From assembly GCF_947632445.1 (NCBI RefSeq), contig NZ_CANRPM010000002.1:1-64000 (forward strand): 64,000 nt of DNA, given 5' to 3'. Position numbers and translations under genes: made by a program. Under the pieces are notes generated by a model that searched no databases, was not told the DNA's origin, and worked only from the letters and a program-made list of their open reading frames with translations. Below are positions 28,597 to 37,365 of this stretch, one piece after another. The stretch is from an uncultured Bacteroides sp. Lineage in GTDB: Bacteria > Bacteroidota > Bacteroidia > Bacteroidales > Bacteroidaceae. Numbering within the stretch: position 1 is the first letter of the stretch; the number at the start of each line of letters is the position of its first letter.

Positions 28597-29289
28597 ATGG
28601 AAGTAAAAAAATCGCCTAAGGCAGACCTGGAGAATAAGAAATCGACTTGGCTGCTCATCGGTTATGTGATTGTGCTCGCTTTCATGTTCGTTTCTTTAGA
28701 ATGGGCGGACCGTGACGTGAAGATTGACATGAGCCAGGCTGTAGCTGACCTTGTGTTTGAAGAGGAAATTGAAATTCCTATTACGGAACAACCGGAAATG
28801 AATACTCCTCCGCCTCCTCCTGAAGCACCCGCCATTGTCGAGACTTTGACAATTGTGGATGACGATATGGATATCGAGTCAACAGAAATCGCTTCTTCTG
28901 AGGAAACGGGTCAGGCTGTAGAAATCGCTTACGTGCCTCCTACGGTAGAGGAAGAAGAAGTGGAAGAGCAGGAAATCTTTGAAGTCGTTGAACAAATGCC
29001 GGAATTCCCTAATGGTGGTATGGCTGGTTTGATGCAGTTCCTGAGCAAGAATATCAAGTATCCGACTATCGCACAGGAGAACGGTACGCAAGGTCGTGTA
29101 ACCGTGCAGTTCGTAGTAAATGCAGACGGTAGTATCGTAGATGCCAAGGTTATCCGTGGTGTGGACCCCTATTTGGATAAGGAAGCTCTCCGCGTGATTA
29201 ACTCCATGCCGAAGTGGAAACCCGGTATGCAACGTGGTAAGGCTGTACGTGTGAAATATACGGTACCTGTAATGTTCAGGTTGCAGTAA
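28597..29289 (+). CDS. tonB: TonB-family energy transducer
   Basis: A 230-residue protein with a cytoplasmic stub, one N-terminal transmembrane segment (TWLLIGYVIVLAFMFVSL), a Pro-rich acidic periplasmic linker (NTPPPPPEAPAIVE), and a C-terminal TonB domain (FPNGGMAGLMQFLSKNIKYP, then GRVTVQFVVNADGSI). It passes proton-motive-force energy from ExbB/ExbD to outer membrane receptors. The exbB-exbD genes are 3.6 kb downstream on the same strand. A terminator at 29309 isolates it. Confidence 0.93.
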   Translation: MEVKKSPKADLENKKSTWLLIGYVIVLAFMFVSLEWADRDVKIDMSQAVADLVFEEEIEIPITEQPEMNTPPPPPEAPAIVETLTIVDDDMDIESTEIASSEETGQAVEIAYVPPTVEEEEVEEQEIFEVVEQMPEFPNGGMAGLMQFLSKNIKYPTIAQENGTQGRVTVQFVVNADGSIVDAKVIRGVDPYLDKEALRVINSMPKWKPGMQRGKAVRVKYTVPVMFRLQ

Positions 29290-29308
29290 TTTATAGTTGA
29301 TAATAAGG

Positions 29309-29339
29309 GAAGAGGTTGCCGTATGAGCAGCCTCTTTTC
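29309..29339 (+). terminator. Terminator after the tonB-like gene
   Basis: GAAGAGGTTGC pairs with GCAGCCTCTTTTC around a 7-base loop, followed by T-rich sequence. Confidence 0.75.
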
Positions 29340-29375
29340 GTTCTTATCCCTTCCTTTTTCTTTCCGAGATTAGTT

Positions 29376-30353
29376 ATGTTTAAATCATCCGAACTGCTTG
29401 AAAAAATCAATGCCCATATTGCCGGCCTTCAGTTTACCCGTCATCCTGAAGGGCTCTATGAACCAGTGTCTTATGTCCTTTCATTAGGAGGGAAGCGCAT
29501 ACGCCCGGTGTTGATGTTGTTAGCTTACAACTTATATAAAGAAGATGTAGAAACAATTTTCAATCAGGCAACGGGAATCGAGGTGTATCACAATTATACC
29601 TTATTGCACGATGATTTGATGGACAATGCAGACCGTCGTCGTGGTAAGCCGACAGTACATAAGGTTTGGAATGAAAATACGGCCATTCTTTCGGGCGATG
29701 CCATGTTGGTGTTGGCCTATCGGTATATGGCCGAAGGGTGTCCTGCCGACCTTTTGAAGCCGGTCATGGATTTGTTCGGGCAGACGGCCCTTGAAATCTG
29801 TGAAGGACAACAGTTTGACATGGAATTTGAGAGTCGCAGCGATGTATCGGAAGCGGAGTATCTGGAAATGATTCGGCTTAAGACTTCTGTCCTGCTTGCG
29901 GCCAGTCTGAAGTTGGGAGCCTTGTTGGGCGGCGCTTTGCAGGAAGATGCTGACCGTCTGTATGACTATGGCGTCGATATGGGCTTGGCTTTTCAGTTGA
30001 AGGACGATTTGCTGGATGTTTATGGCGACCCGAAAGTCTTTGGTAAAAATATTGGTGGTGATATCTTGTGCAATAAGAAAACCTACTTGTTGATACAGGC
30101 TTTTGAACGTGCTTCTGACGACCAGCGGAAAGAATTGGAATATTGGTTGGCTGCTGCTGATTTTGTACCGGCCGAGAAAATTGCAGCGGTAACGCGCCTG
30201 TATGACGAGATTGGCATCAAAGAATTGTGTGAGCGAAAAATCCATGAATACACCCGGCTGGCGGAAGAAAGCCTTTTGCAGGTAGGGGTGGCAGGCGAAC
30301 GCAAACATGAGTTGCAGGTACTGCTGGAAACCCTGGTGCATCGAGAGTCGTGA
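29376..30353 (+). CDS. Trans-isoprenyl diphosphate synthase (polyprenyl synthetase)
   Basis: Builds all-trans polyprenyl diphosphate, probably the menaquinone side chain. The 325-residue all-helical protein has GGKRIRP, the first Asp-rich motif LLHDDLMD followed by RRRGKPTVHKVWN, and the second QLKDDLLDVYGD. The ATG at 29376 begins the family-like sequence; an upstream in-frame start at 29316 lies in the terminator hairpin. Chain length cannot be assigned securely. Confidence 0.93.
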   Translation: MFKSSELLEKINAHIAGLQFTRHPEGLYEPVSYVLSLGGKRIRPVLMLLAYNLYKEDVETIFNQATGIEVYHNYTLLHDDLMDNADRRRGKPTVHKVWNENTAILSGDAMLVLAYRYMAEGCPADLLKPVMDLFGQTALEICEGQQFDMEFESRSDVSEAEYLEMIRLKTSVLLAASLKLGALLGGALQEDADRLYDYGVDMGLAFQLKDDLLDVYGDPKVFGKNIGGDILCNKKTYLLIQAFERASDDQRKELEYWLAAADFVPAEKIAAVTRLYDEIGIKELCERKIHEYTRLAEESLLQVGVAGERKHELQVLLETLVHRES

Positions 30354-30391
30354 TTGGCATAATTGTGAAAGTCTAAATTAGTAAGATATAA

Positions 30392-31105
30392 ATGCCCTAT
30401 AGAAGATTACCCAATACGGATCAGGCTCGCATTCGGGCTTTGAAAGCTGCGATAGAAAAAGCCGATGCCTATGACAATCCGTATGGAATTCCTTTCAGTT
30501 TCAAAGTACTTGGAGCTGCAAGAAATTTTCTGCCTCGTTTTGAGGCAGCCCACCTCTTCTATATGGAGTGTTATGAAAGGCAGGCTGCTGCTGGAAAGAA
30601 ACATCAGTCGCATGTAAAAAAGGCGCGTCTATATCTTTCTCATTTCATTCAGGTACTCAATTTGGCCGTGATACGTTCGGAGATACGTCTCTCTCATAAG
30701 GCATATTATGGCATGGATGCCCAAAACTCCCTTCCCGATTTGTCCAGCGAACAGGCCTTGGTAGAGTGGGGGCGCAAGGTAATCGAGGGAGAGAACCGCC
30801 GTGTTTCACAAGGAGGCATTCCTATTTATAATCCTACCATTGCCAAGGTGAAAGTCCATTATGATATTTTTGTAGAGGGGTACGAAAGGCAGAAAAACTT
30901 TCAGTCGGCCACAGCTCGTGCTTTGGAGGCCTTGGCAGCCATGCGTCAGGAAGCCGATGCGCTGATTTTAGATATTTGGAATCAGGTGGAAGCGAAGTTT
31001 GAGCAGATAGTTCCCAATGAAAAACGTCTCGAACTTTGCCGTTCGTATGGACTGGTTTATTATTATCGAACCAGTGAGAAAATGAAAGTAAAAGGAGAAT
31101 ACTGA
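30392..31105 (+). CDS. Conserved hypothetical helical protein
   Basis: A 237-residue soluble protein without signal peptide or membrane segment. It is rich in Ala, Arg, Lys and Glu and predicted mostly helical, with segments such as QARIRALKAAIEKADAYDN and RALEALAAMRQEADALILDI. No catalytic motif is visible, and I do not recognise a functional family. Its stop overlaps the ATG of tatD by one base, so the two are translationally coupled, and the prenyl synthase gene lies 38 bp upstream. Confidence 0.75.
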   Translation: MPYRRLPNTDQARIRALKAAIEKADAYDNPYGIPFSFKVLGAARNFLPRFEAAHLFYMECYERQAAAGKKHQSHVKKARLYLSHFIQVLNLAVIRSEIRLSHKAYYGMDAQNSLPDLSSEQALVEWGRKVIEGENRRVSQGGIPIYNPTIAKVKVHYDIFVEGYERQKNFQSATARALEALAAMRQEADALILDIWNQVEAKFEQIVPNEKRLELCRSYGLVYYYRTSEKMKVKGEY

Positions 31106-31887
31106 TGACAATAATTGATACACATTCCCATCTCTTTTTGGAAGAATTTGCCGACGACTTGCCTGAAGTGATAGAACGGGCGCGCCAGGCGGGTGTCAGT
31201 CATATCTTTATGCCTAATATTGACAGTACGACTCTCCAGCCGATGCTGGATGTTTGCCGTCGCTATGAAGGGTATTGCTTCCCGATGATCGGGCTTCATC
31301 CTACGTCTGTCCGTGCCGAAGATTATGAAAATGAACTGGCTGTGGTTGCCCGTGAATTGGCTGCAGACCGGAAGTATGTAGCCATTGGCGAGATTGGTAT
31401 GGATTTATATTGGGATCAGACTTTTCGGAAAGAGCAGGAGGAGGTGTTTCGTCGTCAGTTGGATTGGGCTTTGGATTATGATTTGCCGGTTGTGATCCAT
31501 TGCCGTGAAGCGTTTATACCTATATATAAGGTATTGGAAGACTATCGTTCTACCAATCTTCGGGGAGTCTTTCACAGCTTTACGGGTACAGCCGATGAAG
31601 CGCAGCGTATCTTGGAATTTCCAGGCTTTTATTTAGGAGTGAATGGTGTGGTGACTTTTAAGAAATCCCATCTGCCCGAATTGCTGTCATCTGTTCCTTT
31701 GGATCGTATTTTGTTGGAGACAGACTCTCCGTATTTGACTCCGGTTCCCTATCGGGGACGCAGAAATGAAAGCGCCTATATACAGTATGTTTTGCTGAAG
31801 GTTGCTGAGGCTTGTCAGTGTACGCCCGATGAGGTAGCAAAGCAAACAGCTGAAAGCGCTTTAAAAGTGTTTGGAATGCTCAAATAA
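31105..31887 (+). CDS. TatD-family metal-dependent hydrolase
   Basis: A 260-residue TIM-barrel metallohydrolase with IDTHSHLF (HxH metal motif), MIGLHPTS, AIGEIGMDLYWD, VVIHCREA, GVFHSFTG and LLETDSPYLTPVPYRG. The TatD group are Mg-dependent 3'-5' DNA exonucleases or D-aminoacyl-tRNA deacylase-like enzymes; several paralogues occur per genome, so no single role can be set. Coupled to the preceding hypothetical gene. Confidence 0.93.
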   Translation: MTIIDTHSHLFLEEFADDLPEVIERARQAGVSHIFMPNIDSTTLQPMLDVCRRYEGYCFPMIGLHPTSVRAEDYENELAVVARELAADRKYVAIGEIGMDLYWDQTFRKEQEEVFRRQLDWALDYDLPVVIHCREAFIPIYKVLEDYRSTNLRGVFHSFTGTADEAQRILEFPGFYLGVNGVVTFKKSHLPELLSSVPLDRILLETDSPYLTPVPYRGRRNESAYIQYVLLKVAEACQCTPDEVAKQTAESALKVFGMLK

Positions 31888-32050
31888 GGACGCAAAGATT
31901 TTAAAGTTTATTAATTTAGGGATTTTATTAAAGATTATACGCGAAGAATGCGATGCAAGAACAAAAAAAAGAATACATTTGTAGCTGAAAATGCTGATGG
32001 TTCGCAATTTTTTTTGTAATTTGCAGCCGATTTGAGGAAATTATGGATAA

Positions 32051-32138
32051 GGAGAGATGCTCGAGTGGTTGAAGAGGCACGCCTGGAAAGCGTGTATACC
32101 CCTAAAGGGTATCGGGGGTTCGAATCCCCCTCTCTCCG
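32051..32138 (+). tRNA. tRNA-Ser (anticodon GGA)
   Basis: The acceptor arms GGAGAGA and TCTCTCC pair with G as discriminator. The anticodon stem CACGC/GCGTG encloses the loop CTGGAAA, giving GGA. There is a long variable arm (ATACCCC...GGGTAT region) and the T arm GGGGGTTCGAATCCCCC. The 3' CCA is not encoded. Confidence 0.97.
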
Positions 32139-32218
32139 CAACAGACAATAAAAGGCGAATAGTAAATGAACATAATAACAAACAATTTAATTAATTAATC
32201 TTAAAAATTAGACACACA

Positions 32219-33025
32219 ATGAAAAAGTTATTTGCAATTGTTGCTGTGATGGGAGTCTTAACATTTGGCTCAACTCAACTTGCTAAAGCTCAGGATGCTC
32301 CTGTAGCGGAACAAACAGAACAGGCTGCTCCTGCCGTAGAAGCAGCTGCTGACGATGCTGCTGCTCCTGCAGTGGTAGAAGAAGGTGGTATTCACAAAGA
32401 ATTGAAGACCAAGTTTATCGAAGGTTCTGCATTCTTCATGAGTTTCCCTGCTATTGCATTGGTTATCGGTCTTGCATTCTGTATCGAGCGTATCGTTTAC
32501 TTGAGCTTGGCTGAAATTAACACAAAGAAGTTTGTTGGTGCTGTTGAAGCAGCTTTGGAAAAAGGCGATGTAGAAGGTGCCAAAGACATTGCCCGTAACA
32601 CAAGAGGTCCTATTGCTTCTATCTACTATCAGGGTCTGATGAGACTTGATCAAGGTGTAGATGTAGTTGAAAAGTCCGTAGTTTCTTACGGTGGTGTTCA
32701 GGCCGGCTACATGGAAAAAGGTTGTTCTTGGATCACGCTGTTCATCGCGATGGCTCCGTCTCTGGGATTCTTGGGTACGGTAATCGGTATGGTGGAGGCA
32801 TTCGATAAGATCCAGCAGGTAGGTGATATTTCTCCGACGGTTGTTGCAGGTGGTATGAAGGTGGCCTTGATTACTACTATCTTCGGTTTGATTGTAGCCT
32901 TGATCCTTCAGGTATTCTACAACTACATCCTTTCTAAGATTGAAGCTCTGACTAGCGAAATGGAAGATTCTTCTATCACGCTGTTGGATATGATTATCAA
33001 ATACGATTTGAAATATAAGAAATAA
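32219..33025 (+). CDS. exbB: MotA/TolQ/ExbB proton channel protein
   Basis: A 268-residue inner membrane protein. A signal-like N-end (VLTFGSTQLAKAQ) and an Ala-Pro-rich acidic periplasmic stretch of about 35 residues precede three transmembrane helices: about 72-92, then the pair GCSWITLFIAMAPSLGFLGT and MKVALITTIFGLIVALILQV, the core MotA/TolQ/ExbB signature. It forms the pentameric proton channel that drives TonB. First gene of exbB-(membrane protein)-exbD-exbD, 80 bp after tRNA-Ser. Confidence 0.93.
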   Translation: MKKLFAIVAVMGVLTFGSTQLAKAQDAPVAEQTEQAAPAVEAAADDAAAPAVVEEGGIHKELKTKFIEGSAFFMSFPAIALVIGLAFCIERIVYLSLAEINTKKFVGAVEAALEKGDVEGAKDIARNTRGPIASIYYQGLMRLDQGVDVVEKSVVSYGGVQAGYMEKGCSWITLFIAMAPSLGFLGTVIGMVEAFDKIQQVGDISPTVVAGGMKVALITTIFGLIVALILQVFYNYILSKIEALTSEMEDSSITLLDMIIKYDLKYKK

Positions 33026-33045
33026 TCTATACTGTCTGCGATATT

Positions 33046-33531
33046 ATGAAGAAGTTTAAAATTCAAAATATTTCGGGCTCAGCCTTGTTGGTCATGCTGC
33101 TTCTCACAGTTGTTGTGATAGCCATGTTCTTCTTTGGTGGTGAGACTCCGATGGAGCAACGTTTGGTCGCAGATCCTTCTTTGTCAGAGCCTGCACAAAC
33201 AGATCTCCTTATCTATTGGATGTACATATTGTTTGGTGTCACGGTCGCAGTTACTTTGGTTGCTGCAATCTATCAGTTGGTTACCAATTTCATCGACTCT
33301 CCGAAGGCTACCATCAAGTCGCTTCTTGGAGTAGTGTTCTTGGTTGTCGTTATGATTTTCTCATGGGTAATCGGCAGCGAGCAGGCTTTGGCAATACCAG
33401 GTTATGATGGAAGTGAAAACGTTCCTTTCTGGTTGAAACTGAGCGATATGTTCTTGTACACGATCTATATTCTGATGGGTGTAACAGTATTGTTAATCAT
33501 CGGATTTGGAATTACAAAGAAATTTAAATAA
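33046..33531 (+). CDS. Conserved membrane protein of the exbBD operon
   Basis: A 161-residue protein with four hydrophobic helices: about 14-30, 55-75, 88-106 and 137-157 (IYILMGVTVLLIIGFGITKK). It has no domain I recognise. The position between exbB and the two exbD genes (gaps of 20 and 10 bp) indicates a structural or regulatory part of the Bacteroidales Ton motor. The function is inferred from the operon only. Confidence 0.85.
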   Translation: MKKFKIQNISGSALLVMLLLTVVVIAMFFFGGETPMEQRLVADPSLSEPAQTDLLIYWMYILFGVTVAVTLVAAIYQLVTNFIDSPKATIKSLLGVVFLVVVMIFSWVIGSEQALAIPGYDGSENVPFWLKLSDMFLYTIYILMGVTVLLIIGFGITKKFK

Positions 33532-33541
33532 TTAGAGACAA

Positions 33542-34132
33542 ATGGCTAAAGGAAAAAGACGCACTCCAGAAATCAACTCCAGTTCAACGGCGGATATGGC
33601 TTTCTTGTTGCTGATCTTCTTCTTGATTACCACCTCTATGGATACCGACCGTGGTTTGGCAAGACGTTTACCCGAACCACCGCAGGAAAACCAGAAGCAG
33701 GAAGATAAGGAAATTAAGGATCGCAACATTTTGCAGGTCTTCGTGAACTTTAATGACCAGTTGATGTGTGGAAGTGACTATGTCAGTGTAGAACAACTGC
33801 GCGAAAAGGCAAAGGAATTCATTGCCAATCCATACAACGATGAAAAGTTACCGGAAAAAGTCTCTGTCGAAGTTCCTTTCTTTGGAACTCAGATGGTAAC
33901 TAAATTCCACGTTATCTCTTTACGTTGTGACCGCGGTACGTCCTATAAAGCATATATTGCTGTACAGAATGAACTGGTAGTTGCCTACAATGAATTGCGT
34001 AATGAACTGGCACAGTCTAAGTGGCAGAAAGATTATGCTGATTTGAATGAAGAGCAGCAGGATGCTATACGTCAGATTTATCCTCAGGTAATCTCTGAGG
34101 CAGAACCTAAAAAGTACGGAGAAAAGAAGTAA
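33542..34132 (+). CDS. exbD: ExbD/TolR-family protein, first copy
   Basis: A 196-residue ExbD-like protein with a cytoplasmic basic N-end, the TM helix with the conserved proton-carrying Asp (STADMAFLLLIFFLITTSMD), and a larger-than-usual periplasmic domain (about 150 residues). It couples proton flow in ExbB to TonB. Its stop overlaps the ATG of the second exbD (TAATG), indicating translational coupling. Confidence 0.93.
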   Translation: MAKGKRRTPEINSSSTADMAFLLLIFFLITTSMDTDRGLARRLPEPPQENQKQEDKEIKDRNILQVFVNFNDQLMCGSDYVSVEQLREKAKEFIANPYNDEKLPEKVSVEVPFFGTQMVTKFHVISLRCDRGTSYKAYIAVQNELVVAYNELRNELAQSKWQKDYADLNEEQQDAIRQIYPQVISEAEPKKYGEKK

Positions 34133-34596
34133 TGGGAAAATTTAGTAAAACAGGTAAACGCGGAATGCCGGCGTTGAACACTTCTTCTCTGCCTGACCTT
34201 ATCTTCTCTTTGTTGTTCTTCTTTATGATTGTAACAACAATGCGTGAGGTAACATTGAAGGTTGAGTTTAAGGTTCCGCAAGCTACAGAGTTGGAAAAGC
34301 TTGAGAAGAAATCTTTGGTGACGTTTATATATGTAGGTAAACCGACTGCTGAGTTTCGTAAGAAGTTGGGTGATGAGAGCCGTATCCAATTGAACGACAG
34401 CTTTGCTGAAGTTTCTGAAGTGTACGACTACATCAACGGTGAGCGTGCCAGTATGAAAGAAGAGGATCAGCCGAACATGACTGTTTCTTTGAAGATTGAC
34501 CAAGACACCAAGATGGGTATTGTTACTGAAATCAAGGAGGCTCTCCGTCAAGCTTATGCATTGAAGATTAACTATTCTGCGAAGCCGCGTGAGTAA
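34132..34596 (+). CDS. exbD: ExbD/TolR-family protein, second copy
   Basis: A 154-residue ExbD-like protein with SSLPDLIFSLLFFFMIVTTM, which carries the conserved Asp at the start of the transmembrane helix, followed by a periplasmic domain. Two unlike ExbD copies in one operon are common in Bacteroidetes and may form heteromeric stator dimers. It is followed directly by a strong terminator. Confidence 0.93.
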   Translation: MGKFSKTGKRGMPALNTSSLPDLIFSLLFFFMIVTTMREVTLKVEFKVPQATELEKLEKKSLVTFIYVGKPTAEFRKKLGDESRIQLNDSFAEVSEVYDYINGERASMKEEDQPNMTVSLKIDQDTKMGIVTEIKEALRQAYALKINYSAKPRE

Positions 34597-34615
34597 TAGT
34601 TGATATAAATATTGG

Positions 34616-34653
34616 AAAAAGGGCATATCCCAAATGGATGTGCCCTTTTTTGT
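34616..34653 (+). terminator. Terminator of the exbB-exbD operon
   Basis: AAAAAGGGCATATCC pairs with GGATGTGCCCTTTTTT around a 5-base loop. Confidence 0.92.
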
Positions 34654-34720
34654 TTCCTTTATAAGGGAATATTATGTACCGGAACTTTAGTGTGGCTTGT
34701 TTACAATGTATGACTTGTGC

Positions 34721-34858
34721 CCTTGACGGAGCACTGCATGAGATCCTCATTCAGCACTGTATGAGGGGTTCACGAAGCACTGTGTTACCCTGTCATGAAG
34801 CACTGTGTTACCCTGTCATGAAGCACTGTGTGAAACCCTCACAAAGCACTGCGTGAGT
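34721..34858. repeat. Array of six 23-bp units, core AGCACTG
   Basis: Units begin at 34721, 34744, 34767, 34790, 34813 and 34836, each exactly 23 bp, with AGCACTG at the same offset in all six. Units 3-5 are nearly identical (ATGAAGCACTGTGTTACC type), and the outer ones are diverged. Within several units TCA..GA and TGTGTGA-like halves are self-complementary. It lies between the exbD terminator and the 3' end of the M64 peptidase gene, which is convergent. Confidence 0.93.
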
Positions 34859-34916
34859 AGGTGTTCTGCAAAAGGATATGTCCTTTGTGTATTGTTTATG
34901 GATGTATGATCGTTTT

Positions 34917-36194
34917 TTATTCGGTATAAAATTCCACCATCCGTTGGATGGCCCGCTGGCAGACGGGGCAGAACGTCGGATATTCGTTGGTACGCATCCG
35001 GCAGTTGTCAGCCGGGCGGTAGATTCCTTTCGCGGAATAGCCTCCTCCTTCATACACTCCTACCGGATAACTTTTGCTTGCCGTCGTTGGGGTGGGAATC
35101 GGTGTTCCCTTATCGAGCATATCTTCCCATTTCGACGCAAAGTCTACGCGGGTGCTGATGTTGGGTTCCCACGGCTCCACGTCCAGCGGATAGGTATCGG
35201 TCATAACGTCGTCGTCATAATAGTATTCATCGGCCAGTCCGGCGAAACTGTGTCCGAATTCGTGCACCACCACAGGGCGGAACATCGGATGGTGGGCAGT
35301 GGTTAGTGTATAGGCGTTATAGATGCCTCCGCCGCCATATTCATCCGTATTGGCCAGGATGATGATATGTTCGTAGGGGATGCCGGCCAGTGCGTCGTGA
35401 ATGGACTTTACGCGCGAAGTTGTCAGATAACGGTCGGAGTAGAATGTACTGAAGTGTGAACCGAAAGCGGTTTGTTTCCAATCGTTCAGGCGTGGAATGC
35501 TGATGCCGCTGTCCTTCGACGGGCTGGCTACGGCCACTACGTTGAAGCGGTTCTTCAACGACTTAAACGGTTCGTGTCCGAACAAACTTTCACAGACAGT
35601 GGATGCATCGTGATAGAATGTTTCCATTTCGGCCTCCGTATAGCCTTCCGCCAGGATGGCTACGTCGATGCATCGGGCTGAGTTCCCGCTTTGCACCAGA
35701 TATTTATGGGGCGTCACGCCGTTAAATCCTTTCGGATGAATCAGGATGTCGGCAGGATCTACCGTATGCTTCATGCTGGCTTTCGGCTTCAGACGTTTAT
35801 CGAGGAGGGTTACTTCTACTTCAACCGGTTGTTTGGGATAAGGCAGTAAGAACGTGTTTTCAAAACCTTTTTGCACCTTGTGGGCTTCGTCGGTTTCCAG
35901 CCATTCCTGAAAGAGGGTAGAGAAAGACGTGCGGTAGATGACTGTCCCGTTTTCCTGTTTGCGAACCGTTATTTGTCCGCAGCCGGTGAGGGGCAGCCGG
36001 TCCAGATTGTGCTTGCGTCCGCTCCAGCCGGGCAGTACCGACAGCTCGTCTACCCAGATCTCCTGATGTTCGGCGTTGCCGGTAAAGAAATAGTCCACAC
36101 GGAGAGTCATGTCCGTGAAATATTGCGAAAAGTCCTGCGCAGCCAGTGTACCGGCAGTCAGTAGCAGAATGAGCATGCATGCATATTTTTTCAT
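34917..36194 (-). CDS. M64 family (IgA-peptidase-like) metallopeptidase
   Basis: A 425-residue secreted or periplasmic zinc peptidase. It has a signal peptide (cleavage near GTLAAQD), a beta-rich N-terminal domain of about 150 residues, and a catalytic domain with IDVAILAEGYTEAEM, ILANTDEYGGGGIYN and the zinc site VVHEFGHSFAGLADEY (His 311, His 315 and likely Asp 322). M64 is named for the Clostridium ramosum IgA protease, but Bacteroides members with this N-terminal domain have mostly unknown substrates. Single-gene unit with a TATCTTTG box at 36219. Confidence 0.9.
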   Translation of the reverse strand: MKKYACMLILLLTAGTLAAQDFSQYFTDMTLRVDYFFTGNAEHQEIWVDELSVLPGWSGRKHNLDRLPLTGCGQITVRKQENGTVIYRTSFSTLFQEWLETDEAHKVQKGFENTFLLPYPKQPVEVEVTLLDKRLKPKASMKHTVDPADILIHPKGFNGVTPHKYLVQSGNSARCIDVAILAEGYTEAEMETFYHDASTVCESLFGHEPFKSLKNRFNVVAVASPSKDSGISIPRLNDWKQTAFGSHFSTFYSDRYLTTSRVKSIHDALAGIPYEHIIILANTDEYGGGGIYNAYTLTTAHHPMFRPVVVHEFGHSFAGLADEYYYDDDVMTDTYPLDVEPWEPNISTRVDFASKWEDMLDKGTPIPTPTTASKSYPVGVYEGGGYSAKGIYRPADNCRMRTNEYPTFCPVCQRAIQRMVEFYTE

Positions 36195-36218
36195 ACCTTT
36201 TTCTTTTTATGGGAAACG

Positions 36219-36226
36219 CAAAGATA
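36219..36226 (-). promoter_or_regulatory. -7 box (TATCTTTG) of the M64 peptidase gene
   Basis: TAnnTTTG on the minus strand 25 nt upstream of the start at 36194. Confidence 0.45.
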
Positions 36227-36289
36227 CAGATTTTATCATATATATACAAGAAAAGTAACAATCCCGCTCTTTTTTGCTGAAAAAAACGC

Positions 36290-36297
36290 TAACTTTG
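36290..36297 (+). promoter_or_regulatory. -7 box (TAACTTTG) of the Lrp/AsnC gene
   Basis: TAnnTTTG match 43 nt upstream of the ATG at 36340. Confidence 0.45.
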
Positions 36298-36339
36298 CAG
36301 CGTAGTAATTTTAGTCATTATAATTAAAGAGAATTAAAA

Positions 36340-36825
36340 ATGGGACATCATCAATTGGATACTTTGGACGAGCAGATTCTGAAACTGATAGCTGATAATG
36401 CCCGTATTCCTTTCTTGGAAGTGGCTCGTGTCTGTGATGTGTCTGGCGCTGCCATTCATCAACGCATTCAGAAACTGACCAATCTGGGAGTACTGAAAGG
36501 CTCGGAATATGTCATTGACCCCGAAAAGATCGGTTATGAAACGTGTGCGTACATCGGTATCTATTTGAAAGACCCCTCCTCATCAGATACGGTTATCAAG
36601 GCTTTGAAGAATATTCCTGAGATTGTGGAGTGTCATATCACTACCGGTAAGTACGACATGTTCATCAAGCTTTATGCCCGCAACAACCATCACCTGCAGA
36701 ATATTATTCAGGAGAAACTACAGCCGCTGGGCATGGCACGGACGGAAACGTTGATTTCCTTCCACGAAGTGATTAAGCGCCAGATGCCGATTCTGATAGA
36801 AGATGAGGAGCAGAAAGAAGATTGA
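36340..36825 (+). CDS. Lrp/AsnC-family transcriptional regulator
   Basis: A 161-residue protein with an N-terminal winged helix-turn-helix (LDEQILKLIADNARIPFLEV, then VSGAAIHQRIQKLTNLGVLKG) and a C-terminal RAM/AsnC effector domain (CAYIGIYLKD, VVECHITTGKYDMFIKLYA-like region). Such proteins sense amino acids and bind as octamers. It is convergent with folA and divergent from the M64 gene, so no target can be named. Confidence 0.94.
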   Translation: MGHHQLDTLDEQILKLIADNARIPFLEVARVCDVSGAAIHQRIQKLTNLGVLKGSEYVIDPEKIGYETCAYIGIYLKDPSSSDTVIKALKNIPEIVECHITTGKYDMFIKLYARNNHHLQNIIQEKLQPLGMARTETLISFHEVIKRQMPILIEDEEQKED

Positions 36826-36845
36826 ATGAAGGGGAAGCTGTGATA

Positions 36846-36867
36846 TGTCAGGCATTAGTACCTGACA
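36846..36867. terminator. Hairpin between the lrp-like gene and folA
   Basis: TGTCAGG and CCTGACA pair perfectly around an 8-base loop that holds the folA stop codon. No long T run on either side, so termination strength is uncertain. Confidence 0.4.
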
Positions 36868-37343
36868 TAGTCTACAAAAGCATACGGACAGGGATGTTTT
36901 TCATCGGCAGGATGGACATCCCTGTTTTTTTCGTGCCATGTCTCAGACCGTACCGGCGGGAAGTAAGCGTCCGCTTGTGGAGCTTCTGCGTCTATCTCTG
37001 TCAGACAGAGACGGTCGGCCAGCAGCATGGCCTGCCGGTAGATGCTTTCGCCGCCAATGATATAGACCTCTTCGTCAGTACTGCAATGTCCTAAGGCTTC
37101 TTCCAAGTTAGTGAATACTTCTGCGCCGGGGCAGTTGGCAGCGGGGTTGGACGAGAGTACGATGTTGCGCCGGTTAGGCAGGGCGCCTTTAGGTAGCGAT
37201 TCGAAGGTCTTGCGGCCCATGATGATGGTATGCCCAGTGGTCAGTGCCTTGAAGTGCTTCAGGTCGTTGGGTAACCAGAAGAGCAGTTTGTTCTGGTAAC
37301 CGATGGCCATGCGGCGATCTACGGCGGCTATGATGCTGATCAT
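36855..37343 (-). CDS. folA: Dihydrofolate reductase
   Basis: A 162-residue enzyme reducing dihydrofolate to tetrahydrofolate with NADPH. It starts MISIIAAVDRRMAIGYQNKL and shows LPNDLKHFKALTTGH, IMGRKTFESLP and VYIIGGESIYRQAM. The ATG at 37343 is chosen; a longer start at 37388 would overlap thyA. It follows thyA by 22 bp, the usual thyA-folA pair that regenerates the folate oxidised by ThyA. Confidence 0.96.
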   Translation of the reverse strand: MISIIAAVDRRMAIGYQNKLLFWLPNDLKHFKALTTGHTIIMGRKTFESLPKGALPNRRNIVLSSNPAANCPGAEVFTNLEEALGHCSTDEEVYIIGGESIYRQAMLLADRLCLTEIDAEAPQADAYFPPVRSETWHEKNRDVHPADEKHPCPYAFVDYVRY

Positions 37344-37365
37344 GTCTTTTCTTTCTGTTTCGGGG

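Noticed and set aside
31935..32141. Minus-strand frame of 68 codons over the tRNA
   Set aside because: It reads the antisense of tRNA-Ser, a common false gene call (start MRREGDSNPRYPLGV).
34721..34858. CRISPR array
   Set aside because: Same reason: contiguous 23-bp units, no spacers, no cas genes.
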